A DNA stretch of 64,000 nt from positions 5,230,501 through 5,294,500 of the forward strand of contig BSBM01001067.1 in assembly GCA_027924585.1 (NCBI GenBank). Reading direction: 5' to 3'. The DNA comes from Larix kaempferi (taxonomy: Eukaryota > Streptophyta > Pinopsida > Pinales > Pinaceae). The notes beneath the pieces were generated by a model, which saw nothing but the letters and a program-made list of their open reading frames with translations, did no database searches and was not told where the DNA came from. Positions 1 through 11,224 of the stretch are shown here, piece after piece (positions within the stretch are counted from its first letter, which is position 1; every line of letters starts with the position of its first letter). Position numbers and translations under genes: made by a program.

Positions 1-943
1 GGCATGCTTCACTCCACACAAACTGTGCATCCTTCATTAATAATGAAAACAAAGGTGAAGCAAGTTTGGAGAAGTTTTCTATAAACCTCCTGTAATATCC
101 AGCGTGTCCCAGAAAACTTCGCACTTCTTTCTGCGTTGAAGGAGCAGGTATATTTTTTATCACCTTAATTTTTGAAGGATCCACCTGAATGCCATCGATA
201 GAGATGAAATGTCCTAATACCACCCCCTCACTCATCATCATATGGCATTTTTCAGTGCTTAATGAGAGGCGAGCTTGTTCACAGCGAATTAAAACCTTCT
301 TTAAATTTTCCAGTGCTTCCTCAAAATCCTTGCCATAGGGAGTAAAATCATCCATAAAGACTTCCATACTATCATTAACCAATTCAGAGAATATGCCAAT
401 TACAGCTCTTTGGAACGTTGCTGGTGCATTACATAAACCAAAGGGAAGCACCCTGTAGGCAAAAGTTCCCCAAGGGCAGGTGAAGGTGGTCTTATTCTGG
501 TCCTCAGGAGCAATCTGAATTTGGTTGTACCCGCTGAACCCATCCAAGAAGGAGAAGAACTTCTTCCCTGATAGGGTATCAAGTACTTGGTCAATAAAGG
601 GCAAAGGAAAATGATCCTTTTGTGTGGCTTTGTTCAGCTCCCTATAATCAATAGAGACTCTCCATTTACCATTTTTCTTGGGCACAATTACAAGTGGCGA
701 AACCCACTCACTATCTGAAATAGGGTAGATAAAGCCTGCTTCCAAAAGTTTCTGGATTTCCTCCTTCACTATATCCCTCAGATTTGGGTTCATGCGTCGT
801 TGGGGTTGACATACAGGCCGGGAGTCGTTTTTAATGTAAATATGATGAGTGCACAGATTAGAAGGGATACCCTTCATGTCTGTATACTCCCAGACGAATG
901 CCCCCTTACGTTCCTTCAAGAGACTGATTAGGCGCATCTGTTC
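1..943 (-). CDS. Reverse transcriptase with start of RNase H (partial)
   Basis: The frame is open from just below the TAA at 944-946 to the window edge, about 314 codons. In order it shows the RT entry region (KKNGKWRVSIDYRELN), the FLDGFSGYNQIQI block with the first catalytic Asp, the LPFGLCNAPATFQR block, the catalytic FMDDF box near 375-390, and the LGH...GYYRRFI connection to RNase H near 60-110. All polymerase Asp residues in view are present. It continues in frame from the protease ORF and would be read as part of one polyprotein if the intervening TAA were bypassed or is a late mutation. Product role: copying the element RNA into DNA in cytoplasmic particles. Confidence 0.85.
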
Positions 944-2467
944 TTATGAGGAGAGATCAGGGTTGATATTCAAAGTTCTTCCAGGCTCTACCTCAATGGG
1001 AATGCTTTTTGAACTTTTCAAAACTGGGATTATGTTTGTATCACCAACCAATGTTTCCTCCGTAAGATTTTCTTGTTCTTCCTTACCAAGGGTAATATTC
1101 AGGATTTGATAGACTTCTTTATCCACTGAAGCAGGTTCGCTAATGAAATTACTGATGGCATCGTCTTCTGTTTCATTTTTAAAAGTTAAGGCCTTCCCTA
1201 TTGTTAATAGTGGCTGAACATCCTCCTCCTCTTCCTGTTCTATCCAAAGGGAAGTTTCATCTTCTAAGCTCGGCCGTGCTGGAGGATACAGGGTGAGGTT
1301 TTTGGTTTCCATACCATTAGATATAGTCATGGACCCAGATCGACAGCTGATGCAAGCATCAGCTGTGGCCAACCAAGGCCTCCCCAGGATCAATGGATGT
1401 CCTCCCAACTGTGATTTTGGTTGCAATATCAAAAAGTCAGCAGGGTATTCCCAAGAATCCACTGAGATGACAAGGTCGTCCAGAATCCCTTCGGGTCTAA
1501 TGGTGGATCTGTCTGCCAATTCTAAAATGGTAGGGGTCGGCTTGAAATTAGTGAGTCCCAGCTTCTTTACAGTCTTAATTGTTATGACATTAATCGCTGC
1601 TCCTAAGTCGACTAGTACGTTAGGTATCTGCGTTTGTCCTATATGTACAGTGACAGTAGGATTTCCAGGGTCGTCATACTTGGTCACGGGGGTTTTTCCT
1701 GTTATTAAAGCAGATAAATTCCCTATGACGTGAACAGTGGGAGGATCTCTAGGTTTCCTCCCTGGTTTCTTAGTGCACAGGTCCTGAACTGTTTTAGCAT
1801 AAATAGGCACATCTTGAAGGGCTTGAAGAAGGGGGATTTTAACATAAAGATTCTTCAGCTCTCCTAGGAGGTTGAACTGAGGTTGCCCCCCTATTTTTGG
1901 TAGCATTAGTCTCTCAGGGTATGGTGGTTGCCTTACCAACTGGGTAGGCTGTGTATTATCTGATTTCTCATTTAATGTTTCAGCCATCCCATCTAAGGAA
2001 TGCTCAGCACCTTCAGTGATAGGAACCGGATCAGATGGATGCTGTGAACTCTCTCCTTTTTCATGTACAGAAGGTGGAATATCTTCTGTAATTACAGGTT
2101 CTATTATCTTCCCAGATCTTAGACGGATATCATTACAAGGTACAGGGGAAAGAGAGTAGGCCGGCATATTGACAGTCTCCAATTGATGGACTGTTTTATT
2201 ATTTGGGTTAGGATTGGGTTGGGCAGGCAGCTGAGGCCGTATTGGTATATTAGGAACATGATTATTCTGCAGCTGCAGCTGCGACTGCTGAGGTGGGTAT
2301 TGAGGATATTGAGGAAATTGAGGATATGGAGGAGAATATGGTGACTGTTGAGGTAGAGGTGGTTGAGGAAACTGGTTCCCAAGATGGAAGTTTCTCCATC
2401 CAGGAGACCATGACGTAGGTTGATGTGGGGGCTGTGTCCAAGGACTCCATGAGTTATAATTTTGCAT
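944..2467 (-). CDS. Gypsy gag C-terminal region and aspartic protease
   Basis: 507 codons in the same frame as gag, opening just after the gag stop. The first 100 residues are Pro/Gln/Tyr-rich low-complexity sequence. The middle has a run ending in RKPRDPP and then the retropepsin core: VLVDLGAAINVITI with the catalytic Asp, followed about 70 residues later by the HPLILGRPWLATA flap and helix. DLGA rather than DSGA is usual in Athila-type proteases as I recall them, so I do not count it as damage. The tail is acidic and leads to TAA at 944-946, with RT resuming in frame on the next codon. Role: cleavage of the gag-pol precursor. Confidence 0.8.
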   Translation of the reverse strand: MQNYNSWSPWTQPPHQPTSWSPGWRNFHLGNQFPQPPLPQQSPYSPPYPQFPQYPQYPPQQSQLQLQNNHVPNIPIRPQLPAQPNPNPNNKTVHQLETVNMPAYSLSPVPCNDIRLRSGKIIEPVITEDIPPSVHEKGESSQHPSDPVPITEGAEHSLDGMAETLNEKSDNTQPTQLVRQPPYPERLMLPKIGGQPQFNLLGELKNLYVKIPLLQALQDVPIYAKTVQDLCTKKPGRKPRDPPTVHVIGNLSALITGKTPVTKYDDPGNPTVTVHIGQTQIPNVLVDLGAAINVITIKTVKKLGLTNFKPTPTILELADRSTIRPEGILDDLVISVDSWEYPADFLILQPKSQLGGHPLILGRPWLATADACISCRSGSMTISNGMETKNLTLYPPARPSLEDETSLWIEQEEEEDVQPLLTIGKALTFKNETEDDAISNFISEPASVDKEVYQILNITLGKEEQENLTEETLVGDTNIIPVLKSSKSIPIEVEPGRTLNINPDLSS

Positions 2468-2485
2468 TGTAGGTTGAGAAGGATT

Positions 2486-4111
2486 CTACTGAGCATAATT
2501 TGAAGGGAATTGTGTATTCACATTTTGCATATTATTGTTCCAATTGTTCATATTATTCAAAAATGGAAACGAGTCCGGAGGCATACCTTGATTTCGAGGT
2601 TGCCAAGGTTTCTTCTGCGCAATGAAATAAGCTAATTCTACTTCTGGAGTTGATGCCTGCAAGACAGCCTTCACTTGAGGAAGTGTGGGGCATTCCTTCA
2701 TGTCATGGTTCAGCTCACACAGCTGACATACTTGTATTTTGTCAAGAGGGCATTCCTTCAGTGGATGATTCTTTCTACATCTGGGACAGAACACACCTAA
2801 TGTGAGATCCTCCACTGCCTGTTTCTGTTTGGCCTTCAGGACATCAATCTCCGAAGAGATGGAGCTCATCATTTCTGTTTTAAAATTTTCAAGGAGATTG
2901 CCTATCTCTGCACGTGTAGCTCCTCCATTAGATGACTTCTGAGTTCTATCGAAGACATCACGTTCCAGCTTGTCTCGTTTATCTCGCTTATTATTCCTGG
3001 AAGATCCCCTAGAGTACCTCTTACATAATTCCACAATCGTCTCAAAAGGCTCTTTGGAGATATCTCCCTTTCCTAACAAATTTAACATGTCTAAACAGTC
3101 ATCCCTGATCCCTCGAAGTAAAATTATCTTGAGCACATCCAGCCCCATGTTCGTCTGCCCAGCTCTCTGCACATTGTACAGCAGCCTTTCTACAAAATCC
3201 TCCAGACTTTCATCCTCCTTCTGCACCATCTTGAATAATTCCTCTCTTTTGTCCCTGGTGTTGCAATATTCTTGATATTTCTCCAAGAATACTTGCTTCA
3301 TCTTATTCCAATTAGCAACAGTTCCTCCCCCAAGGCTCATGAACCATCGTAATGCATTGTCCTTCAGGGTGGTAGGAAAAAGTTTCAGCTTTTGAGCATC
3401 TGTGACATAATCATAGCTGCAACAGAGGATATCAAATTCAAAAAGGAACTCATCTGGATCTTCTGCTGCCCTGCCATGGAAGCGAGGCAACACTGATGGT
3501 GAGATGTTCTTCATAGGAGTTGTCCCTTCTCGCTGCTGAATTGGAAATTGTAATGTAGCCGTAGTTCCTTCTGGCAGGGCGTGATTTTCATGATGGTATT
3601 CTACCATTGCCTCTTCCTCTTCGTTCTCATGTCTGTTATCCATCTTTTCTTCTTTATCCTCTTCTTCGTTCGTTCCTGCGTTCTTTTCCTCAGTTGTAAC
3701 AGCTGCATATTCTTCAGTTGCAGCAGCTGCGTATTCTTCAGTTGCAGCAGCTGTGTATTCAGTTGTGACAGCTGCGTATTCTTCAGTTGCAGCAGCTGCG
3801 TATTCAGTTGTGACAGCTGCGTCAGCTGCTCCTTCCTTAGCAGGGGTGTATGAGGGAGTCACAGCTGCTCCTATATTCTCCACCGTGGACGTTGGCGTTC
3901 CAGAACCGGCAGGATTTTGTCTGATAGGAGTTTCTTGATGACGAGTCCTGGTGGATGAATCAGTTCTGTCAACAAGATCGTCGATAAATGTTCTTCTGCC
4001 CAATTGTTGTCCTCGACCACGACCCGAACCACCTGCGCTGTTAGTAATTTGTGGGGTTTTGGGAGTTGGGAGGTGATCGCGTTTTACCCTCCTTGTATTC
4101 ATGCGAACCAA
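2486..4111 (-). CDS. Gag nucleocapsid polyprotein with two zinc knuckles
   Basis: 541 residues. The N-terminus is basic and glycine-rich (GGSGRGRGQQ), followed by an Ala/Thr/Glu/Tyr repeat (about residues 100-140) and an acidic stretch. The retrotransposon gag domain follows, with FHGRAAEDPDEFLFEFD, LKDNALRWF and the W-x3-K-x3-F-x-EKY core. Two knuckles of the form CX2CX3HX4C stand near the end (CPRCRKNHPLKEC and CQLCELNHDMKEC). The start lies 62 bases after the primer-binding site; a second ATG follows three codons on, so the exact start is open. It ends in CAG-TAG and the frame continues into the protease. Role: particle assembly and RNA packaging. Confidence 0.85.
   Translation of the reverse strand: MVRMNTRRVKRDHLPTPKTPQITNSAGGSGRGRGQQLGRRTFIDDLVDRTDSSTRTRHQETPIRQNPAGSGTPTSTVENIGAAVTPSYTPAKEGAADAAVTTEYAAAATEEYAAVTTEYTAAATEEYAAAATEEYAAVTTEEKNAGTNEEEDKEEKMDNRHENEEEEAMVEYHHENHALPEGTTATLQFPIQQREGTTPMKNISPSVLPRFHGRAAEDPDEFLFEFDILCCSYDYVTDAQKLKLFPTTLKDNALRWFMSLGGGTVANWNKMKQVFLEKYQEYCNTRDKREELFKMVQKEDESLEDFVERLLYNVQRAGQTNMGLDVLKIILLRGIRDDCLDMLNLLGKGDISKEPFETIVELCKRYSRGSSRNNKRDKRDKLERDVFDRTQKSSNGGATRAEIGNLLENFKTEMMSSISSEIDVLKAKQKQAVEDLTLGVFCPRCRKNHPLKECPLDKIQVCQLCELNHDMKECPTLPQVKAVLQASTPEVELAYFIAQKKPWQPRNQGMPPDSFPFLNNMNNWNNNMQNVNTQFPSNYAQ
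3690..3825 (-). repeat. Tandem repeat inside gag
   Basis: A 21-27 bp unit (TTCAGTTGCAGCAGCTGCGTA and variants) is repeated about six times on the plus strand. On the minus strand it encodes EYAAV/ATTEYAAAATEEY-type repeats. Unit lengths are multiples of three, so the gag frame is kept. Confidence 0.8.
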
Positions 4112-4173
4112 ATCATTTCAGCAAAGAATTAACTATCAGATGCAACTAATGATCAATGTTTAATTTTTATCCT

Positions 4174-4191
4174 TCCCCGGCAACGGCGCCA
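4174..4191 (-). other. Primer-binding site for tRNA-Asp(GTC)
   Basis: The plus strand reads TCCCCGGCAACGGCGCCA, which equals the 3' end of plant tRNA-Asp(GTC) including the CCA. On the minus strand it is therefore the 18-base primer site, three bases inside the LTR end at 4195. It fixes the orientation of the element. Confidence 0.9.
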
Positions 4192-4194
4192 AAA

Positions 4195-5629
4195 TGTCAA
4201 GCACTCTATATGCAGATAAATTGTTACCAATACACACAGAGCATATGAAATTTATTGTCAACCCGAGAAAGTATTTTTATTTCAAAGGATAAGTGCACAG
4301 TATATGCTTAAACACCAAACCATTAGAAGTGAATACTTTTATCTTCTATCATCCATGTTCATCCCCAAAAATCTATGCAATCCCAATTGCCTTCTAACTG
4401 GTATACTTCAACTCCTCTCTATCATGCATCAATAAGAAATAGTACCAGATCTAATCAACAATTGCAGAAAATAAATCTCATTCATATTCTAGAACAATCA
4501 CTTGTCTGATCTAATCAATCTGGAAATCATAAAGCATAAGCTGAACATTAATCTAGAAATTCAAATGCAAAAGATTGAAGCAACTGTTCTAAGAAATTGA
4601 ATTGCAGAATGGAAATCAATCAATCACACAACAGGAAAGATAAATTGTAAGGGCTCATGGGATCACGATTTAGCTGTAATATGAACACGGCTGTGTATAA
4701 CAGCAATTGAAATGCATAAAACAAACCTTACTCAGTCGACTGTTATTCTACACCATTCACCAATCTCACAGAAATATAATCTTTGACTGAAAATCCACAC
4801 AATAAATATTGCTGCTGCGTACAAAAGGAAAGAACAAAGCATCACACAACAATAAATTCAAAATCCTATTTTAACTCAGCAATCTCTGTGGAAGACGGGC
4901 CCAGCCTTCACATAGAGACGCTGGCTGAACAACACAACTCTTTAGCTCAGAAGTAACCCCTTATATTAACAGAAGAATGAGTACACAGTTTTGCTCAACT
5001 GCTAATACAACCAATTAATTGTCTGCTGTTCAACCCCTGGGTCGAGGCAACTCCCCATATTTATACATACAAATCGTAACATCTAATCCTATAATTGGGC
5101 AGCCATGAAGATCTCTGATCTTCAGGCGCCCTAAATAACTAGCTGTTACAATGCGTGGCAGAACAGAAACATCCAAATATGAGAAAGTTATTAATTGACC
5201 CAAGAGTGGCGGTCCTTCCAGCTCGCAGCTAGACTCGAGCAGCAACATACTTAAGATAGCGAATTCTGTTACAGCTGCCCTATCGCAGCTGTGCTTTGGT
5301 TGATGAATTTAGCCCCAAGGATCCCTCTACAAGCAACGAACATCCCTTTCTTCATGACTTGTTCAGCCCCGATCTTCCTGCAATCCATTTGTCTCAACTT
5401 CCTTCATAAATCGCAACATGTTAGCACAATTTGAGAGATGCACAACTTTAATTATCACAATCATAAGCATTAATAAAATAAAACAATGATTAGCCATACC
5501 TTGGTAATTTGGGGAATAAGGTAGGGCCAATAGGTCTGATTATCATGATAAGTGATGTAGGACAGGGGCAGGAAGGATGATTAATGATGACTAAAAAGGG
5601 CCAATTCTGGGCTCAACAGGTGGATGACA
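4195..5629 (-). repeat. 5' LTR of the Athila/Tat-like element
   Basis: It begins on the plus strand with TGTCAAGCAC next to the primer site. The far end is inferred from TGACA at 5625-5629, with an alternative at 5740-5744. A TATA box lies at 5058-5065. No long open frame belongs to it; the small frame across 5030-5248 is chance. Confidence 0.6.
5058..5065 (-). promoter_or_regulatory. TATA box of the LTR promoter
   Basis: The minus strand reads TATAAATA followed by GGGGAG, a good plant TATA context. It places the transcript start near 5030 and U3 above it. Inferred from sequence only. Confidence 0.5.
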
Positions 5630-6763
5630 AGTATGTGTTGTTTTGACTTGATAAGATTATAGGGGCCCGTAACTTCAGGTTGCATGTTAGCGCAACTCAT
5701 GGGATTCTTATTGAGGCCCCTCCAGGTTTCCTATTGATGTGACAAGTCTCCATTGCATAGTTGAAAGGTGTTTTTATTTTTCCATTTACTTTGGTGTTTT
5801 AAAAAATTTCCATATATATATATATAATTAATCAAAAAACTGAAATAAAAACAAGGCAACATGTTGTTGTATGATTATTTGTTGAAGGTGTCTAAATTGT
5901 TAGTTTCCAAGTTAAAACTCGTTTCTATAGTTTTGGTGCATGTGCATGAATTTTGTACACAAAATAGTTTAAATACAAATTAAACATTTTCATAGCACGT
6001 TCGTATAATTGAGTGTTTTTATGATTGCCTGAATTCATAGTTTTCCCAATTTAAAAGGTATATCTTATTTTTTTTCTAGTTCATTGTTAGTGAATGCATT
6101 TCAAGGGTGTTTTTTCTTTGGCATGTAGTTATGTTGTGTGATCATGCATTTCATTCAATAGATTAGAGGTACACATTCCTTCGTTGCTATGGAAAACTTG
6201 GTATTGCTAGTATTTGTTTTTTATTGCTTGAATTCATAGTTTTTCCAATTTAAAAGGTGTCTATTATTTGTCCTCTACTTCATTGTTAATGCATGAACGC
6301 CAATGTATATATATTTAATTTTTGTTTGAGTTTTAAATTTGATTAATTGAAATCAAGGATAAGCAACACCTTTTAATCATATTTTACATGTTAATATGTA
6401 TTACAATTTTTATAAAGTTGTGTCCATTTTAACTAGGGTCGATTATGTTTTTTTTAATGTTTTCAATTTGTTAAAAACATTAAAATTATTAATCTTTTGT
6501 AAAAAAAAATTAATATTTTTTGTTAAAAAAGGACTAAGTTGCAAGCAACTCTTGTTTAAAAATATGAAGTACTATTGCTTTATTGTTTCCAAAATAAAGT
6601 AAAACTCCAAAAAAAAGCTTGAATGACCTAAGCCTTTGCATAGGGCACATCTTCAAAAAGCATGCCTTTACCTTCTTTCATGAAGCCCGTCTTTAAGAAG
6701 GGCCTGATGGGCCTAAGCCTTTGATCATGCATTTCTTCGAAAGAGAAACTTAGGGCTTTAGCC
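5630..6763. other. AT-rich stretch with a degenerate duplication
   Basis: No gene is supported. A segment containing GAATTCATAGTTTT and the following TTTAAAAGGT occurs near 6030 and again near 6229, an imperfect duplication with a period of about 195 bp. A short (TA)n run lies at about 5814-5825. Confidence 0.5.
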
Positions 6764-7120
6764 TTTGATCGACATCAATGGGCCAAGGATTGAATAGGGT
6801 TGGTGATCTAATGAATGTATGTGCTCTTTCCAATGAGGCGATCAAGGAACTTCAAACATGTTCAACGAAGTTTAAAAGAGACGGCCGTATGGTCTTTGAC
6901 TCATGCAACGAGATTACCACTTGAAGAGGAATTAATTAAAAAACCTCAAAGGGATGAGTTTTGTGAGAAAATACCTAAAATGTGCCCCACTCCCTCGATG
7001 ATGATACATAGGTATGTGACATGACATGACATATGATGTGATGGGAATTGTGATGTGATTATGCTTGGATGGTGTATCTAAGTAATTCTAGATTTGGAAG
7101 TATTTTTTATTATAGGGTAC

Positions 7121-7128
7121 TTAGTGGC
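7121..7128. repeat. Target site duplication, left of hAT-like element
   Basis: TTAGTGGC, paired with TTAGTGAC at 9500-9507. Eight bases is the length made by hAT transposases. Confidence 0.8.
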
Positions 7129-9499
7129 CAGTGATCAAATTTGAAGGGTGGGTCTTAATTTCAATTGGAAGGGTATTTGATCTTGGAGCCCTTCAAATAT
7201 GAAGGGAAATATAAATAATTGTACTTCAATTGACAAGTATAAATTAACTAAACTCTTCCTCCCAAAAGTGTATAAAACAAATATTTCCCATCCAATTTTT
7301 TACAATCATGAACAAATAAGCACTCCTTAATATTTACATGAAAATTACATCTTTTCAATCAAACCTAATTTGAACACATTAATTTTACAATTCATTAAAA
7401 TAACAACTATTATGTTGTATTTTTCAGGCTTGGAGCACATTTCATTATACATAAAAACTACATAGACTATGCAATAACCATATTGGGGCATCCACATGAT
7501 CTTATGGATAGTCTAGGACATTATAACTAGATATAGTCTTAAAATAAAACTATAACCATGAGAAAATTACTTACTATTAATTATGTACAAAATGAAGCCA
7601 CTAAGCAAAGTGAGGCTATAATAAACCTACAACAAAAAAATACATATAAAACCAATCAAAAATTTAATTCAAATCTGAGATAGGGTATCCATTCAAGCCT
7701 GAGATATGTAAAAATCATGGGCATTAGGCGCCTAAGAAAAAAATGCATATCTCATAAAACATTAAAAAAATATTCCATACCAAGCAAGTTAGCAACGCTA
7801 AAATTAGAGGGGTTGTGGCATCAAATTTTGTTGTTCAACACTTGTTGCAACAACATACAGGTATGGGATGGAGTGGAAATGGAATCGAGCCTAATTCAAC
7901 TAGAGCCTTGCAATTCGTTGCATGTTTGAGTCTCGACAATCTACCATTTAAATTGAACCAAAACACCAAAAGAAGTTTGTTAATGGTTGGATTTCATAAA
8001 ATTCTATATGTGAGTAATTAAGAGCTCGAAGCTCTAAAATTTGTTGTGTTTTGTACCAATCCATGATTTGACGAATTCACAGTCACTAGCATGAAATTTA
8101 AGTTATTTAATGAAAAGAACTAATGTATCTACCTCTATGTTGAAACCATCTTCAATGCTGGTGCCACTACCCTCCTTATTGTCTTACCAAAAGGCATGAG
8201 TCGAATGAGGAAGAAGACTTAAAATTGTGGACTTCACCTTCAAAGAGTACCTTACAATCACATTGATAAGGAGTGATAAGAAGATCACAACAATCCAACA
8301 TGTACAATCTTAGTTGATAGTGTCAATTAAATACTTATATGGCAAATTTAATATAAGACTTACTTATAGTGGTCTCTTACTCTTTGCATCTTGACACATT
8401 TGATATTTTATGGTTGTCTTCGCGCCCTAACCCAATTGATATTATAAGGTGAGGATGTGCATGCATGATACTCCTTAGTTATGACTATGAGGTGAGGATT
8501 TAAAGAGAAAATAATGTAAAGACAAGCAATTTTTATATGTATTTTGGTGGTGAGCACCAAAGACAAATGTGGTGAGAATAATCCTTATTTATGACTATGC
8601 GATGAGGCTTTAAAGAGAAGAGGATGTAAAGACATGTAATTTTTATATGTATTTTGGCGGTGAGCGTCGAAGACAAATGTAGTGAGAAACCACATATGTT
8701 TGGAAGGATGGTGGGAGATTACATCATGATCATTCCGTCCATCGAATTGAGACTATTCTTGAGCTAATTTTTTTAAATTTTTTTGATTAATAACCATTGT
8801 GGTGCTTTGGTACAAATGTTTTTTCTAAATCATTGTTTCTCCATATTGTGTTCCCGGTGCACTTCTCTATATCAATGCATAAATCGACCTCTACACGGTT
8901 TGTGGTCCTAGCTGCATGCCATTGAGTGTTGTTTAGAGTTGCCATGAGTATTTGACATTCATGCAAGAAATGAAGTATTGTAGAGGAGGACTAATCAAAC
9001 CAACCATTTGAATTTAATTTTGATGAAAAACGAGTGGACATTGGGCCTAGTAGTAGACTAGTAGTGGTTCTCTGTTGTTACAGCTATAGTTGTTGACACA
9101 TTGTCACACCTTAGATCCCATCCCGAAGTGACTCGAGATTTAGAATCAAATATCAGTGGCCAGTGCCTCGTAGTTGTCAGTCATCACTCGCCATCTTGGC
9201 AGCTGAGCAATGAGTGCGTGACGTGAGTGAGTGATTATAATTTATGATATTTCCAATATTTTGAATGACGAATCGAATTTTATAGCATAGGAATTCCAAT
9301 GTAGAAATTGAAATTTATATGGATGGGTAATTTCAAATGTTTCCCTTCTTTTGAAATGTTGATATAAATTATGTCCTTCTTAATTGGAAGAGTAAAATTC
9401 AAATTTTAAATTTTCTTTGAAGGGTAATTTTAACTTTACACTTCTAGGAAGGGCTAGAACCCTTTGGAAGGGCTAAGAAGGGTTCAAATTTGAATACTG
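7129..9499. mobile_element. hAT-like DNA transposon, non-autonomous
   Basis: 2,371 bp. The left end starts CAGTGATCAAATTTGAA and the inverted right end reads CAGTATTCAAATTTGAA, matching at 15 of 17 bases. The flanks are TTAGTGGC (7121-7128) and TTAGTGAC (9500-9507), an 8-bp target duplication with one mismatch. Units B and C carry the uninterrupted site ACTTAGTGACCATGG near 12,740 and 12,931, so this is an insertion and not a chance pairing. Several copies of CCCTTC/GAAGGG lie just inside both ends, as subterminal repeats do in hAT elements. No transposase domain was recognised; frames at 7717-8021 are short and unlike any family I know. Confidence 0.85.
8471..8693. repeat. 110-bp tandem duplication inside the hAT-like element
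   Basis: Two imperfect copies, aligned from ATGACTATG at 8481 and 8591. Each contains TTTTTATATGTATTTTGG and GACAAATGT. No coding role is seen. Confidence 0.7.
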
Positions 9500-9567
9500 T
9501 TAGTGACCATGGTTTTATACTATGCTATTATAATATCTCCCTTCCATAAGGGTGCGTTTAAATATAG

Positions 9568-9783
9568 TTAGAAATTAATGAACTTGTTACTTGTATCCTT
9601 GATTTTGATGGCATAAGAGGCAATCCAAGTTACATTGATATACATATTTTGAATAGAATGCCATTGTTTCATTCAGGAAGGAAAAGCTTAGCATTGCATG
9701 ATGTGGGTGAGTGTGTAGTGTCATACAATTTTGTTCCACCTCCAACTTACATCATGGTGGGTATTGTTGATATAACACATTGA
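9568..9783 (+). other. Unidentified conserved 71-codon frame, unit A copy
   Basis: An open frame without its own ATG start encodes a sequence including LDFDGIRGNPSYID and NRMPLFHSGRKSLALHDVG. It follows ATATAG, which could be a splice acceptor, and ATCATG|GTGGGT inside it could be a donor, so it may be a captured exon. The same 216-base frame is open in unit C (13,005-13,220) with several amino-acid changes. I do not recognise the family. Conservation of an open frame in both copies is weak evidence, since the duplication may be recent. Confidence 0.35.
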
Positions 9784-11224
9784 TTTTTCATATTATTTGG
9801 TGTTTATGTTTTGTTATGTTATTTGGTTATATATCCCTTTTAGTTGTAGGTTCTATTAGGTGGAAGTTGGAGACCACATCTTAGATATTTGTTATGATGA
9901 TATTTTTTAATGTAATTAGTTACTTCATGATACAAAGGACCAAATCCTACCCTTATCGACACTTAGGAGTGAGTGATAGTCTTAATATTATAGCTTAGTA
10001 AGTATACATAATTAAATATGAAAAATAAAGGTTTAACTAATTTTTCTTTACCTAAGAAACTGAAGGGTTATTAGAGAAAATTTAAGCGTAGGTAGATATA
10101 CATTGGGAAATCTAAAATACACCCTTTCATAATATATTAATAGTGATTGGGTGATATCTCTATAGGGTTATTGAGTGGTTTCCAAGGAGTTGGTCATTAG
10201 AGTTAGCTAGAGTTGTTGTGATTAGGAAAAGATTGGGTAGTTAGCATGTGAGTGACCTTCCACTTAGGTCTTGTTATTGTTGTTGAGACCAAATGATCTA
10301 GATAACTCTTGGTATTGTGGGTTCAATAGCGTTGCATATTGTGTTGGATAGCTATGTGCAATTAGTTAGATAATCATGTGTATTGGGTGGGGTAGTTTTG
10401 TGTATTAGGTTGGATTATCACATGTATTGGGTAGAGATAGCCATTTTTCATGTGCTGGGTGCTAAAGTGCTAATGTGTAATTAGATTGGGGGGCTAGTTT
10501 ATCCTTGATGCAAAGAGGATTAGGGCTTGGCAAGACAATTTGACTTAGGGGTGTCAATTCAAGTGGCCTTTTGCAAAGATCCATTTTGCATTGATAGATA
10601 CTAGTGTATCTTATGACGTGTTGATTCAATTAGTGATTTGAGGAAGTCTACGTCATTAATGGTTGGTGATTTAAAGTTGATGTTTGGTATATGGATTTCA
10701 TTATTATGTTATAGTTATTAGTACTTAAATGTTCATGTTTGGTATCCTTATTCGTATGGAAACTAATGTTAATTTTTTAATGGCGATTAAACCTATTGAA
10801 TTTTATAGAATGGTTTATGCATTATTCTATGTGCATTTCCATGTGTCAAGTTTACATTAGATTTATCATTATAATGTTATAGCAATGTATATTAGTTGCA
10901 TGTGCCTAGTGTATTTTATTATGTTTATTGAAGTTAGAATTGTATCACTTAATAATCCCTTATACATTTATAAGTTTTTGAATTATTATTCTTATGGTGT
11001 TGGAGTGGTTCATAGATTATCCCCATGCTTGTTTATGTTATTTTTTGTAAGGGTATGTTTGGAGTAGTTATAAAGGCATGGATTAAGCACGTGGTGTGGA
11101 TGAAAGGGCGTGCCCAAATCTCATTTAGGTACACCATTTTCCCCATTCAAAACAAATCTAGCTTCTAAAGCACCTTTATAATTATCTATGGATATATGGA
11201 TTAAATTGCCTCACATAATCTCAA

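Larger units (their letters stand above)
1..5629 (-). mobile_element. Ty3/gypsy retrotransposon, Athila/Tat-like, 5' half
   Basis: Read on the minus strand the order is LTR, primer-binding site, gag, aspartic protease, reverse transcriptase, and the element then leaves the window at position 1. All three coding parts lie in one reading frame (codons starting at positions equal to 1 modulo 3) and are interrupted only by TAG at 2486-2488 and TAA at 944-946. The DLGA protease motif, the FMDDF box in RT and the tRNA-Asp primer site together point to the Athila/Tat branch. The outer LTR edge is uncertain: TGACA, the expected complement of the LTR start, occurs at 5625-5629 and again at 5740-5744. 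The second LTR is outside the window, so no target duplication can be tested. Confidence 0.85.

Noticed and set aside
1560-1640. DLGA instead of DSGA in the Athila-like protease as a disabling mutation
   Set aside because: Proteases of this branch, as I recall them, commonly carry DLGA, so it is a family trait.
4174-4191. A tRNA-Asp gene
   Set aside because: Only the 18 bases of the 3' end are present, at the inner edge of an LTR, which is a primer-binding site.
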